Assembly (NCBI RefSeq): GCF_003439925.1
Contig: NZ_QQRR01000002.1
Coordinates: 930,001 to 994,000, forward strand
DNA: 64,000 bases
Direction of reading: 5' to 3'
Source: Haloprofundus halophilus
GTDB taxonomy: Archaea > Halobacteriota > Halobacteria > Halobacteriales > Haloferacaceae
The first letter of the stretch is position 1; each line of letters starts with the position of its first letter. The position numbers and the translations under genes were made by a program. A model generated the notes under the pieces. That model ran no database searches. It saw only the letters and a list, made by a program, of their open reading frames with translations, and was not told where the DNA came from. Positions 42,371-50,318 of this stretch are shown piece after piece.

Positions 42371-44434
42371 TCAGGAGCGGAGCAGCGTCAGCAGTTCGTC
42401 GGACCAGTGGATGTCGCCGTCGTAGACGATGGGCGTGTCGGCGTGCTCCAAAAACTCGCACAGTTCGGTCTGTTCGAGGACGTACGTGCCGACCGACCCG
42501 AGCAACCGCGACTCGTCGTCGGGGGTGATGTGCGTCTGGAAGTAGCCGCCGTTGACCCACGGCGAGTGAACGCTGTACTGGAGTTCGAACCGTCCGTCGT
42601 CGAGGCGAGTGAGCACGGCGTCCGAGGAGACGTAGTTGTCCGACTGCGCGAGCACGTGCGTTCCGTCGCCGACGACGGCGTAGTCTTTGCCGGTCATGAT
42701 GCGCCGACGCGCCATCTGCATGGCGCGCTCGAAACAGAACCCGTGGACGAGCAGTCGGACGAACATCGTCCCGACTTTCGCCGCTTGGCTGTCGACGACG
42801 CGGTTGAACGTCACCGCGCCGGCGACGCTACCGCGTTCGACGAGGCCGACTCCCTCGTAGAACGACCCGCAAGCGTTCAGGAAGAACGTCTGCACGTTCG
42901 ATGCCGACAGCGACGACACCGAGAGGTTACCGTCCGGACAGCGCAGCCCCGCTCGGTCGCAGTGGCCGATGTAGTGGACGAAGTCGTGCGGCGTCTCGAA
43001 CACGGTCGCGAGCTCCTCCGTCGTCAGATGCTCGCGGACTTCGATATCGATGTCGAGGTCAGCGGCGCGCTCGCGGTAGATCCGGGCGGCGTCGGCGTGC
43101 TCGTCTTTCATCCCGCTGTCGTTGAGGATGGCGACGACGGAGATGGAGTCGCCGGCGCGGCCCAGGAAGTCGAACCGGTTCTCGTACGCCTCGGGGATGC
43201 CCTTGAACACGTCGATGGGGACGCCGCCGGCGAGCCACCCGTGCGTGCGGCCGGGGCCGAGTTTCGGTTTCGTGAGGTCGATGGCGACGGACTCTCTGGG
43301 CGACGGTTTAGTACCGCGATAGAAGTCGTCGAGCGATCGCGAGAGGCGCTCGCCGCCGTCGAGCGGCGTCGACTCCGGCAGGAAGATGTTCGGGACGTTC
43401 TGCAGGAGATACGGGAGCGTCTCCGCGTGCGACATCGTCGGTTCGACGTACATCGAGAGGTGCCACTCGGGCAACTCCTCGGAGACGCGCTCGAACGGCG
43501 CGTCGAGGTAGGCGTTCAGTCGCTCCGCCACGGGAGCGGCGTACAACCGGTCGGCGTCCAGACCGAGCTCCGAGAGCAGCCGGTACTCGGCGAGGTCGGT
43601 GCCGTGCGGACCCGCGTTTCTGACCAGACAGTCCAGGAGGAACGTCCGCCGAAGCAGCGACGCCGTCTCGTACTGAAACGACGGGAGCGTCGGTAGTTCG
43701 TGGACGCGGCCGGCGGCTTCGATTCGCGGCGTCACCGAGTCGTCCGAGTCGTCCGAGTCGACTGAGACGCTCGCCCCGAGGTAGTGCGCCAGCGACGACG
43801 CCGGAAAGAGATAGTCGAGACTGGCCGGGAGGCGCAGTTCGATGGCCGTCTCCTCGCGTCGTCTGGAGACGACGTCCGGAATCGAGACCGCGTCGCCGAA
43901 GGCGATTCGCGGCGGGTGGTCGCGCATCGTCGGATACGACCGGTCGGCGGTCGTCGTCCGGTGTCCCGACGGGAACTGCGACAGCGCCGTCGCGATGCCC
44001 TCGGGCGTCCGCGGAACGACGACCGTCTCGGCCGGTTCCTGGGTTCGGCTTCGAAAGCCGAGAGTGACCGACGTCGGCTCCGGGAACGAGAGTATCGACG
44101 CCTCGTAGTTCGGTTTCTCGAGCCGTGCGGGCCCCGAGAACGCGACGTACGCCAGTACATTTCCCTCGACGCGGACGACGTACTCGTCCGACGGGAGCGG
44201 TATCGGCCCGACTTCGCTGGCGAGTTCGTAGCTGTCTCCCCCCGTCGTCTCGGCGACGACGAACACCGGCGGAAAGCGCAACTGCGTCGTCGTTCCGGAG
44301 ACGGTGACGTCCGGTTCCCGAGGGACCGTCGGTCCCTCGTCCGTCTCCGTCCAGCGCTCGGCGGCGACGTCGATAGACGTCTTCGAGGAGTCAACGGCTC
44401 GAATTCCTTGTTCGGTCGACTCCACCGAAATCAT
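42371..44434 (-). CDS. CHAT-domain (caspase-like) protease
   Basis: A 687-aa protein with a caspase-clan CHAT domain at its C-terminus. The catalytic dyad is visible: His491 in HYIGHCD and Cys522 in FFLNACGSFYEG, with the expected strand spacing. The first 370 residues form a beta-rich region without the usual TPR repeats, so substrate recognition is atypical. CHAT proteases in bacteria cut partner proteins such as gasdermins or CRISPR-linked substrates to trigger defence or death. Here no nuclease, gasdermin-length gene or CRISPR gene is adjacent; the only close partner is the 60-aa peptide gene. Base composition is like its neighbours. Confidence 0.9.
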   Translation of the reverse strand: MISVESTEQGIRAVDSSKTSIDVAAERWTETDEGPTVPREPDVTVSGTTTQLRFPPVFVVAETTGGDSYELASEVGPIPLPSDEYVVRVEGNVLAYVAFSGPARLEKPNYEASILSFPEPTSVTLGFRSRTQEPAETVVVPRTPEGIATALSQFPSGHRTTTADRSYPTMRDHPPRIAFGDAVSIPDVVSRRREETAIELRLPASLDYLFPASSLAHYLGASVSVDSDDSDDSVTPRIEAAGRVHELPTLPSFQYETASLLRRTFLLDCLVRNAGPHGTDLAEYRLLSELGLDADRLYAAPVAERLNAYLDAPFERVSEELPEWHLSMYVEPTMSHAETLPYLLQNVPNIFLPESTPLDGGERLSRSLDDFYRGTKPSPRESVAIDLTKPKLGPGRTHGWLAGGVPIDVFKGIPEAYENRFDFLGRAGDSISVVAILNDSGMKDEHADAARIYRERAADLDIDIEVREHLTTEELATVFETPHDFVHYIGHCDRAGLRCPDGNLSVSSLSASNVQTFFLNACGSFYEGVGLVERGSVAGAVTFNRVVDSQAAKVGTMFVRLLVHGFCFERAMQMARRRIMTGKDYAVVGDGTHVLAQSDNYVSSDAVLTRLDDGRFELQYSVHSPWVNGGYFQTHITPDDESRLLGSVGTYVLEQTELCEFLEHADTPIVYDGDIHWSDELLTLLRS

Positions 44435-44740
44435 GTCGGATACACAAATAGACGACCGGCGACGTATATCTCTGTCGGAGGGGGAGAAAACCGGTTTTTC
44501 GGCTTCCTACGACCCGATATCGGCTGTTTCGGGAGCGTTCGGAGCCCGCATCGTCCGCGGTGGACGGGCGACCGTCGGAGGGTCTGCCGTTCCGGGCGGC
44601 CGGGGGCGAAGCTTCGGGGGCACGTTGTGAGAAAGGCGGGGGTCGCCGCCGAGCGGAAGGCGGGGGGCGCCGCCGAGCGGAGAGCGGAAAGATGCGGGGA
44701 GAGGGACACACTTAATGTGATTTCAGCCGCCACGACAGAC
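44435..44740. other. Intergenic region CHAT/glyA with short direct repeats
   Basis: No gene seen. The minus-strand half would hold the CHAT promoter. Two adjacent imperfect copies of a roughly 24-bp GC-rich unit (AAGGCGGGGGTCGCCGCCGA and its neighbour) lie at 44632-44685. ACTTAATG at 44711-44718 is a TATA box spaced for a leaderless glyA start at 44741. Confidence 0.6.
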
Positions 44741-45988
44741 ATGGACTACGAGCACGTACGCGAGGTCGACCCGGCGGTCGCAGACGCCCTCTCCGGCGAA
44801 GTGACTCGCCAGCAGGAGACGCTGGCGATGATTGCGAGCGAGAACCACGTCAGTCGCGCCGTGTTGGAGGCACAGGGCAGCGCGCTGACCAACAAGTACG
44901 CCGAGGGCTACCCGGGCTCTCGCTACTACGCCGGCTGCGAGTACGCCGACGAGGTCGAACGCCTCGCCATCGACCGGGCGAAAGAGCTGTGGGGCGCAGA
45001 GCACGTCAACGTCCAGCCGCACTCGGGGACGCAGGCGAACATGGGCGTCTACCTCGCCATGCTCGAACCGGGCGACAAGATTCTCTCCTTGGAACTGAAC
45101 CACGGCGGCCACCTGAGCCACGGCCACCCAGCGAACTTCACGGGGAAACTGTACGACGTCGAGCAGTACCACGTCGACGCCGAGACGGGTTACATCGACT
45201 ACGACGCGCTCGAAGAACAGGCCCGCGAGTTCGAACCGGACATCATCGTCTCCGGGTACTCCGCGTACCCGCGTGCGGTGGAGTGGGAGCGCATCCAGGA
45301 CGTCGCAGACGACGTGGGTGCGTACCACCTCGCCGACATCGCCCACATCACCGGCCTCGTCGCGGCGGGCGTCCACCCCTCGCCGGTCGGCGTCGCCGAC
45401 TTCGTCACCGGGTCGACGCACAAGACCATCCGCGCGGGTCGCGGCGGCATCATCATGACGAGCGAGGAGCACGCGAAAGCCGTCGACTCGGCCGTCTTCC
45501 CCGGCGCGCAGGGCGGCCCGCTCATGCACAACATCGCGGGCAAAGCCGTCGGCTTCCACGAGGCGATGCAGCCCGAGTTCGAGGAGTACGCGGAGCGCGT
45601 CGTCGCCAACGCGAAGACGCTGGCGGAGACGTTCGAGGAGAACGGGCTCGGCGTCGTCTCCGGCGGCACCGACACCCACCTCGTGCTCGTCGACCTGCGC
45701 GAGTCGCACCCCGACCTCACCGGCGGCGAGGCCGAGGAGGCGCTCGAATCGGTCGGCGTCGTCCTCAACGCCAACACCGTCCCCGGCGAGACGCGCTCGG
45801 CGTTCAACCCTAGCGGCATCCGCGCGGGCACGCCCGGACTCACGACCCGCGGTTTCGACGAGGAGGCGACCGCCGAGGTCGGCGACCTCATCTACCGCGT
45901 CGTCGACAACCACGACGACGACGCCGTGCTCGAAGACGTGAGCGCGAGCGTCAGGGACCTCTGCGAAGCGCACCCGCTGTACGAGTGA
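44741..45988 (+). CDS. glyA: Serine hydroxymethyltransferase
   Basis: GlyA interconverts serine and glycine with a folate C1 carrier and needs pyridoxal phosphate. The 415-aa protein has MIASENHVSRAVLEAQGSAL near the N-terminus, the substrate-binding region NKYAEGYPGSRYYAGCEY, and the PLP lysine K228 in TGSTHKTIRAGRGG. Histidines in LNHGGHLSHGHP and DIAHITGL are as expected. It lies 0.7 kb from folD, which converts the methylene-folate product, so this is a one-carbon neighbourhood interrupted by a stress-protein gene. The start at 44741 (MDYEHVREVDP) is leaderless by TATA spacing. Confidence 0.97.
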   Translation: MDYEHVREVDPAVADALSGEVTRQQETLAMIASENHVSRAVLEAQGSALTNKYAEGYPGSRYYAGCEYADEVERLAIDRAKELWGAEHVNVQPHSGTQANMGVYLAMLEPGDKILSLELNHGGHLSHGHPANFTGKLYDVEQYHVDAETGYIDYDALEEQAREFEPDIIVSGYSAYPRAVEWERIQDVADDVGAYHLADIAHITGLVAAGVHPSPVGVADFVTGSTHKTIRAGRGGIIMTSEEHAKAVDSAVFPGAQGGPLMHNIAGKAVGFHEAMQPEFEEYAERVVANAKTLAETFEENGLGVVSGGTDTHLVLVDLRESHPDLTGGEAEEALESVGVVLNANTVPGETRSAFNPSGIRAGTPGLTTRGFDEEATAEVGDLIYRVVDNHDDDAVLEDVSASVRDLCEAHPLYE

Positions 45989-46011
45989 AACCGACGTAGA
46001 AACGGCAGTCG

Positions 46012-46437
46012 CTACTCTTCGACGCGGACCGTGAACACCGGAACGGGCGACCTGCGGACGATTTTCTCGGTCGTGCTGCCGAGGAGGTAACGCCCGAGAC
46101 CGCTGCGTCCGTGGGTCGCCATCACCACGAGGTCGACGGCGTTGTCCTCGATGTAGTCGAGAATCTCGTCGTCGGGGTGGCCCTGGACGACGACTTCCTC
46201 GACGTCGACGCCGTGGGCGACGTCGCTCTCGGTGATCGCCGACACCGCGTCCTGCCCTTCGGCTTCGAGCGCGTCGACTACCTCGGTGCCGACCGTGGTG
46301 AGACTGTCTCGCTGCGTGTCTGCGACGTAGAGGACGTGGACCGTCGCATCGTACTGCCGCGCGAGGTCGAACGCGTGTTTCGCCGCCTGTTCGGAGCCGT
46401 CGCTTCCGTCGGTCGGAAGGAGAATCGTGTCGTACAT
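46012..46437 (-). CDS. Universal stress protein UspA family
   Basis: A 141-aa Rossmann-like stress protein. It starts MYDTILLPTDGSDGSEQAAK and has the ATP-binding motif GRSGLGRYLLGSTTEKIVRR near the C-terminus (G2xG9xGS/T), so it is of the nucleotide-binding type. VVVMATHGRSGLG precedes it. Haloarchaea have dozens of such genes, and individual roles are seldom known. It lies on the opposite strand between glyA and folD. Confidence 0.95.
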   Translation of the reverse strand: MYDTILLPTDGSDGSEQAAKHAFDLARQYDATVHVLYVADTQRDSLTTVGTEVVDALEAEGQDAVSAITESDVAHGVDVEEVVVQGHPDDEILDYIEDNAVDLVVMATHGRSGLGRYLLGSTTEKIVRRSPVPVFTVRVEE

Positions 46438-46676
46438 CGTCTCCGACTACGGCGACGACCGAGATAAAACACGGCGTGAGCGGACGAATCACACGACGTA
46501 GGACTGCCGGCGTGAGTAGCCGTCTCGCGTCTCTTTCGGCACGAGCGTCGAGACCCGGGACCGAACCGGCGACGTGCCCACGGACGCAACCAAGTTTGTG
46601 CATAAATTTCACAGATATAGAACTATAGTATGCACGAATCCGAGCATTGAAGGCGAAGGCGGCCACCAGTTCACTC

Positions 46677-47615
46677 ATGACCGAGATAATCGACGGCAAC
46701 GCCATCGCCGCCGAGATTCGCGCGGACCTCCAAGACGCCATCTCGACACTGACAGACGCGGGCGTGACGCCCGGGCTCGCGACCGTGCTGATGAGCGACG
46801 ACCCCGCCAGCGAGACGTACGTCTCGATGAAACAACGGGACTGCGAAGAGGTCGGCATAAACGGCATCCACGTCGAGCTCGACCCCGAAGCCCCGGCCGA
46901 GGAGCTGTACGACACCATCGACGACCTGAACGCCGACCCGGACGTCCACGGTATCCTCGTGCAGATGCCCGTTCCGGACCACGTCGACACCCGACGCGTC
47001 CTCCGCTCTATCGCGCCCGAGAAGGACGCCGACGGCTTCCACCCCGAGAACGTCGGTCGCCTCGTCGCCGGCGACGCGCGCTTCAAACCCTGCACGCCCC
47101 ACGGCGTCCAGAAACTGCTCGAAGCGACCGGGGTCGACCCCGAGGGCAAAGACGTCGTCGTCGTCGGCCGTTCCGACATCGTCGGCAAACCGCTGGCGAA
47201 CCTCCTGATTCAGAAAGCCGAGGGCGGCAACGCGACGGTCACCGTCTGCCACTCGCGGACGAAGGACCTCGCGGCGAAGACCGAGCAGGCGGACATCGTC
47301 GTCGCCGCCGTCGGCGTCCCGGAGCTCGTCACCGGCGAGATGCTCTCGGAGGGCGTCACCGTCATCGACGTGGGCGTCAACCGCGTGGATGTCTCCGAAC
47401 GGCATTCGGAGGGCAGTCAGACGGAGTCTGACGAGGCCGATACGGAGAAGGGGTACGAGCTCGTCGGCGACGTCGAGTTCGAGAGCGCCAAGGAGAAAGC
47501 CAGCGCCATCACGCCCGTCCCCGGCGGCGTCGGTCCGATGACCCGTGCGATGCTGCTGTACAACACCGTCAAAGCCGCCGGCGAGCAGTCCGGCGTCGAC
47601 GTCGAGCTCCCCTGA
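46677..47615 (+). CDS. folD: Methylenetetrahydrofolate dehydrogenase/cyclohydrolase
   Basis: FolD oxidises 5,10-methylene-THF to 10-formyl-THF in two steps with NADP and supplies C1 units for purine synthesis. The 312-aa protein has the catalytic lysine in the YVSMKQRDCEE region, the signature PEKDADGFHPENVGRL, and the nucleotide-binding loop VVVGRSDIVGKPLANLL. Close to the C-terminus PVPGGVGPMTRAML is the second signature. Between residues about 238 and 262 there is a short hydrophilic in-frame insertion (SERHSEGSQTESDEADTEKG), absent from most relatives. The ATG at 46677 is the conserved start. Confidence 0.96.
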   Translation: MTEIIDGNAIAAEIRADLQDAISTLTDAGVTPGLATVLMSDDPASETYVSMKQRDCEEVGINGIHVELDPEAPAEELYDTIDDLNADPDVHGILVQMPVPDHVDTRRVLRSIAPEKDADGFHPENVGRLVAGDARFKPCTPHGVQKLLEATGVDPEGKDVVVVGRSDIVGKPLANLLIQKAEGGNATVTVCHSRTKDLAAKTEQADIVVAAVGVPELVTGEMLSEGVTVIDVGVNRVDVSERHSEGSQTESDEADTEKGYELVGDVEFESAKEKASAITPVPGGVGPMTRAMLLYNTVKAAGEQSGVDVELP

Positions 47616-47681
47616 ACGGCTGTCGGTCGAAATCCCCGGGAGCGACGGACGCGACCCGTCGACGGTGTAGACGGAGTCGGC

Positions 47682-48392
47682 TTACCCCAACCGAGAGAGC
47701 CTGTTCTGCGCCGTCGCCAACGCGTCTACGTCGTCGGTGGCGAGGTACGCGCCGAGTTCCTGCGTCGCGCGAACCAGCGCCTCCGAGTCGGCCATCGGAA
47801 CGTCGCCGTCGAGCGCGTGAACTCGCTTCTCGTGGTCGCGTACCGTGCCGAGCGTCGACTGCGCCTCCGCGTCGGGGTTCTCTTCGAGCCACGTCACCGC
47901 CTCGCGGCGGTACTTCGAGATAATCGTCGCGTACGCGAGGCCGCGAGCGGCCGCCATCGACCGGGGCACGTCCGCCGGTTCGGGTCGGTCACCGGCCTCG
48001 ACGCCGTCGACGAGCGTCAAGACGTAGAGATACTCCGCGTCGGTCGTCTCCCGCGAGCGGGCGTACACGTCGGCGGCGTGCAGCAGCTCAGCCGCGACGA
48101 GAATCTCGTCGTCCAGCGGGTGGAGTTGACCCTCGCGGACGAAGCCGCGCTTCCTGATGTACTCTCGAAGCCGGGTCTTCAGTTCGTCGACGACGTCTCC
48201 CACCTCGCCGTCGACGAGCGTCGTCTTCAGGTCGGTCAACTCCAACGGCGCCGCCGAATCGGTGTGTCGTTTCCGCTCGTCGACGCCGACGCTTCTGATG
48301 CTGCCGCAGTCGGGACAACTGACGCTGCCCGTCTCGTAGTACGACCAGCGAGTTCCGCACTCCGCACACTCGCGTCGTCCCCGAATCTCCAT
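47682..48392 (-). CDS. Haloarchaeal zinc-ribbon protein (DUF7117-like)
   Basis: A 236-aa protein. The N-terminus MEIRGRRECAECGTRWSYYE has a zinc ribbon with CAEC (9-12) and CPDC (26-29). A helical region of about 180 residues follows without a recognised fold. I recall such proteins as DUF7117, but cannot check. The ribbon resembles those of transcription or RNA-processing factors. The ATG at 48392 is the first Met before the ribbon. The gene is divergent from padR1 and convergent with folD. Confidence 0.78.
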   Translation of the reverse strand: MEIRGRRECAECGTRWSYYETGSVSCPDCGSIRSVGVDERKRHTDSAAPLELTDLKTTLVDGEVGDVVDELKTRLREYIRKRGFVREGQLHPLDDEILVAAELLHAADVYARSRETTDAEYLYVLTLVDGVEAGDRPEPADVPRSMAAARGLAYATIISKYRREAVTWLEENPDAEAQSTLGTVRDHEKRVHALDGDVPMADSEALVRATQELGAYLATDDVDALATAQNRLSRLG

Positions 48393-48501
48393 GGAGTCGT
48401 TTCGCCCGCGCGAGGGAAAACAACACTGGCTGCTGTCTTCGCACCGCGAGTCGAGATGGAGTCGGAGACACCGCTGCGGCGACCGACGTGACAAAAATAT
48501 G

Positions 48502-48551
48502 CCTCGGAGACTGACTTTCACGCTTTTGTAAGCCTCCGAGGAACTATACTG
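48502..48551 (+). promoter_or_regulatory. Inverted repeat and TATA box before PadR-like gene 1
   Basis: An inverted repeat, CCTCGGAG (48502-48509) and CTCCGAGG (48534-48541), is separated by 24 nt and abuts the TATA element AACTATACT (48542-48550). The TATA spacing predicts a nearly leaderless mRNA for the ATG at 48575. Dimeric PadR proteins commonly bind such dyads, so autoregulation is plausible. Confidence 0.45.
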
Positions 48552-48574
48552 TGCGGTGTTGAAGTTTATTCGCG

Positions 48575-48859
48575 ATGATGAACGACCTCAGTGGTTTCCA
48601 ACGGGACCTGCTGTACGTGATGGCGGGATTGGACAAGCCGTCCGGGCAACAGATAAAGGGCGAGTTGGAGTCGTACCTCGACTCGGAGGTCAACCACGGT
48701 CGCCTCTACCCGAACCTGGACGTACTCGTCGAGAAAGAGTACGTCGAGAAGGGCGCGATCGACCGTCGGACGAACTACTACGACATCACCGAATCGGGTG
48801 AAGAACTGCTCAAACAACGCCGCGAGTGGGAAGACCAGTACTTCACCGTGAGTGCCTGA
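48575..48859 (+). CDS. PadR-like winged-helix regulator 1
   Basis: A 94-aa winged-helix protein of the PadR family, starting MMNDLSGFQRDLLYVMAGL. Helix-turn-helix residues run to about 62 with GRLYPNLDVLVEKEYVEKG as recognition helix and wing (quoted in part: NHGRLYPNLDVLVEK), then DRRTNYYDITESGEELL as the wing strand. It lacks the long C-terminal dimerisation domain of PadR-s1 proteins. A second paralogue lies 1.1 kb downstream at 49993-50304 with about 60 percent identity by eye. The effector is unknown. Confidence 0.92.
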   Translation: MMNDLSGFQRDLLYVMAGLDKPSGQQIKGELESYLDSEVNHGRLYPNLDVLVEKEYVEKGAIDRRTNYYDITESGEELLKQRREWEDQYFTVSA

Positions 48860-49040
48860 CCACGAGCCGTCGTTCGTGGAACCGACCCGCCGTCGAGGCC
48901 GAAGGCGGTGCGGACGAGACTAACTGAGGCACTATCACGCGGCCGGTACCGGCGACAAGGCGGCGTCTGCCGTCACCCGGCGCCGACATCACGCTACGCG
49001 GCGGCGGGTTCTTTGGTGGTCGTCGGTCTACGTTCGACCG

Positions 49041-49187
49041 ATGCGTAACGAAGCCGAGGTTCGAGAACAGTACGAGTTCCTCAAAACGCAACTCGAAGAC
49101 GAGGAGATGCGTCACGAGCGGGTCAAACAGATGTTCACGTACTACAAGCGCGCACTCGGTTGGGTGCTCGAAGAGGAACACATCTAA
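49041..49187 (+). CDS. 48-residue coiled protein of unknown function
   Basis: A 48-aa charged protein starting MRNEAEVREQYEFLKTQLED, with an amphipathic helical pattern throughout and ending WVLEEEHI. Codon use is strongly GC3 and matches neighbouring genes, which supports translation. It has no recognised domain. It lies between padR1 and the candidate structured RNA. A small helical protein of this type could be a partner of larger complexes; nothing more can be said. Confidence 0.72.
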   Translation: MRNEAEVREQYEFLKTQLEDEEMRHERVKQMFTYYKRALGWVLEEEHI

Positions 49188-49220
49188 GCGAAAACGAAGG
49201 TCTCACGCGCCGTCGGTAAG

Positions 49221-49342
49221 TTTAAGTAAAAACGCGCGGTAGATGGTCGTGACGCTTCGCTTGGAGGGCCGAAGCGTCAGCGGGGACCAATTCAGGGCGG
49301 CAAGCACCCACGCGGTATTTCGCGTGGCTTGCTTTCCTTTTG
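49221..49342 (+). ncRNA. Candidate structured non-coding RNA
   Basis: A TATA-like TTTAAGTA at 49221-49228 predicts a start near 49250. Downstream come a perfect 9-bp hairpin GACGCTTCG-N10-CGAAGCGTC (49251-49278), flanked by GGTC/GACC that can pair around it (49245-49248 with 49285-49288), then a hairpin of CCACGCG-N6-CGCGTGG extended by GCAAG/CTTGC across a 3-nt bulge (49300-49332), then TTTCCTTTT, a transcription stop. No reading frame fits. The pattern of promoter, two stems and a T-rich end fits a small RNA of about 90 nt. A relic end of an IS200/IS605 element is an alternative. Confidence 0.5.
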
Positions 49343-49418
49343 ATACACGACACTCCGAGCGGCGCGTTCGTCTCTCACGAGCGTCCGCTACCGGAAAATT
49401 CGACGTCCGTAGACGGCG

Positions 49419-49709
49419 TCACTCGATGCTGAGTTCGCCGTCGACACCGCCTTCGCCGCTGCTACCCTCGTCCCACTCCAACTCGAACTCGACGCTGAGT
49501 TCGGCCGAGTCGCTCGTCGCCGACGTCTCCCGTTCGGCTTTCACCTCGAACGTCGGCTGCGCGGGGACGTCGAGTGTCACCGACTGGTCGCCGGCCGAGA
49601 GCGTGATCGGGTCGCCCGAGTCGAGTTTGTCCGCGACGGTCCGAAGGTAGTTGGCGACGTCCGCACGGCGCTGACGATGTTCCGTCTTGAAAAGTACTTC
49701 TTCCGGCAT
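49419..49709 (-). CDS. Amphi-Trp domain protein
   Basis: A 96-aa protein of the amphi-Trp domain family: MPEEVLFKTEHRQRRADVAN at the start, LRTVADKLDSGDPITLSAGD in the middle (quoted in two parts) and QPTFEVKAERE in the strand region. The C-terminal 25 residues are Glu/Gly/Ser-rich. The family is common in haloarchaea and its function is unknown. The ATG at 49709 is preferred to one at 49736 because the minus-strand GGCTTATGCC at about 49733-49742 gives TATA spacing for a leaderless start. It lies between two PadR-like genes. Confidence 0.9.
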   Translation of the reverse strand: MPEEVLFKTEHRQRRADVANYLRTVADKLDSGDPITLSAGDQSVTLDVPAQPTFEVKAERETSATSDSAELSVEFELEWDEGSSGEGGVDGELSIE

Positions 49710-49992
49710 ACGATACCGTACGTCGACCTGGGGCATAAGCCCAGCGCACCCTCTGAGACGCTCCGGGTCGGAGACGGAAGCCCCGGCGTCGGAGACGGAC
49801 CGACGCCGAAACTCATGGTCGAATCCTGGACATATTCACCGGACAACCGACCGTCTGCCGGCAATAATTCACTTCAGTTATCTGTACAGGGATGGAGGAG
49901 ACCGAGCGCAGAACCGTTACGAGACGGTATCAGGAAGAGGTAGTCGATATGCTTATTTCAATCCGACAGAAATACCGGCGTAGACGTTACCG

Positions 49993-50304
49993 ATGTACGA
50001 CCTGACAGGATTCCAACGAGACTTGCTGTACGTGATCGCGGGATTAGAGGAACCACACGGCCTGGCCATCAAAGAGGAGTTAGAGGACTACTACGAGAAG
50101 GAGATTCACCACGGTCGGCTGTATCCGAATCTCGACACCCTCGTCGAGAAAGGACTGGTGGACAAAGGCCAGCGCGACCGGCGCACGAACTACTACACGC
50201 TCACTCGACGCGGACGGCGCGAGATAAACGCTCGTTCGAACTGGGAGTCCCGGTACGTCGAGTCCGAGAGCGAAGCCGACGCCGGGGTCGAAGTCGAGAA
50301 CTGA
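49993..50304 (+). CDS. PadR-like winged-helix regulator 2
   Basis: A 103-aa PadR-family winged helix starting MYDLTGFQRDLLYVIAGLEE, a paralogue of the 48575 gene. The recognition helix NHGRLYPN-type appears here as HHGRLYPNLDTLVEKG, and the wing is DRRTNYYTLTRRGRREI. The C-terminal 20 residues are an acidic tail (ESESEADAGVEVEN). The two copies differ mainly in the helix 2 region, which suggests different targets or effectors. A TATA-like CTTATTT lies near 49952-49958, about 40 nt before the ATG. Stops with the AI-2E gene are 15 nt apart, convergent. Confidence 0.92.
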   Translation: MYDLTGFQRDLLYVIAGLEEPHGLAIKEELEDYYEKEIHHGRLYPNLDTLVEKGLVDKGQRDRRTNYYTLTRRGRREINARSNWESRYVESESEADAGVEVEN

Positions 50305-50318
50305 GTTCGCCGACTACA

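Noticed and set aside
44632..44685. GC-rich direct repeat before glyA as a regulatory site
   Set aside because: Imperfect, only two copies, and far upstream of the TATA box; more likely simple sequence.
49677..49943. 88-aa plus-strand frame upstream of padR2
   Set aside because: Overlaps the start of the amphi-Trp gene on the other strand and lacks conserved features.
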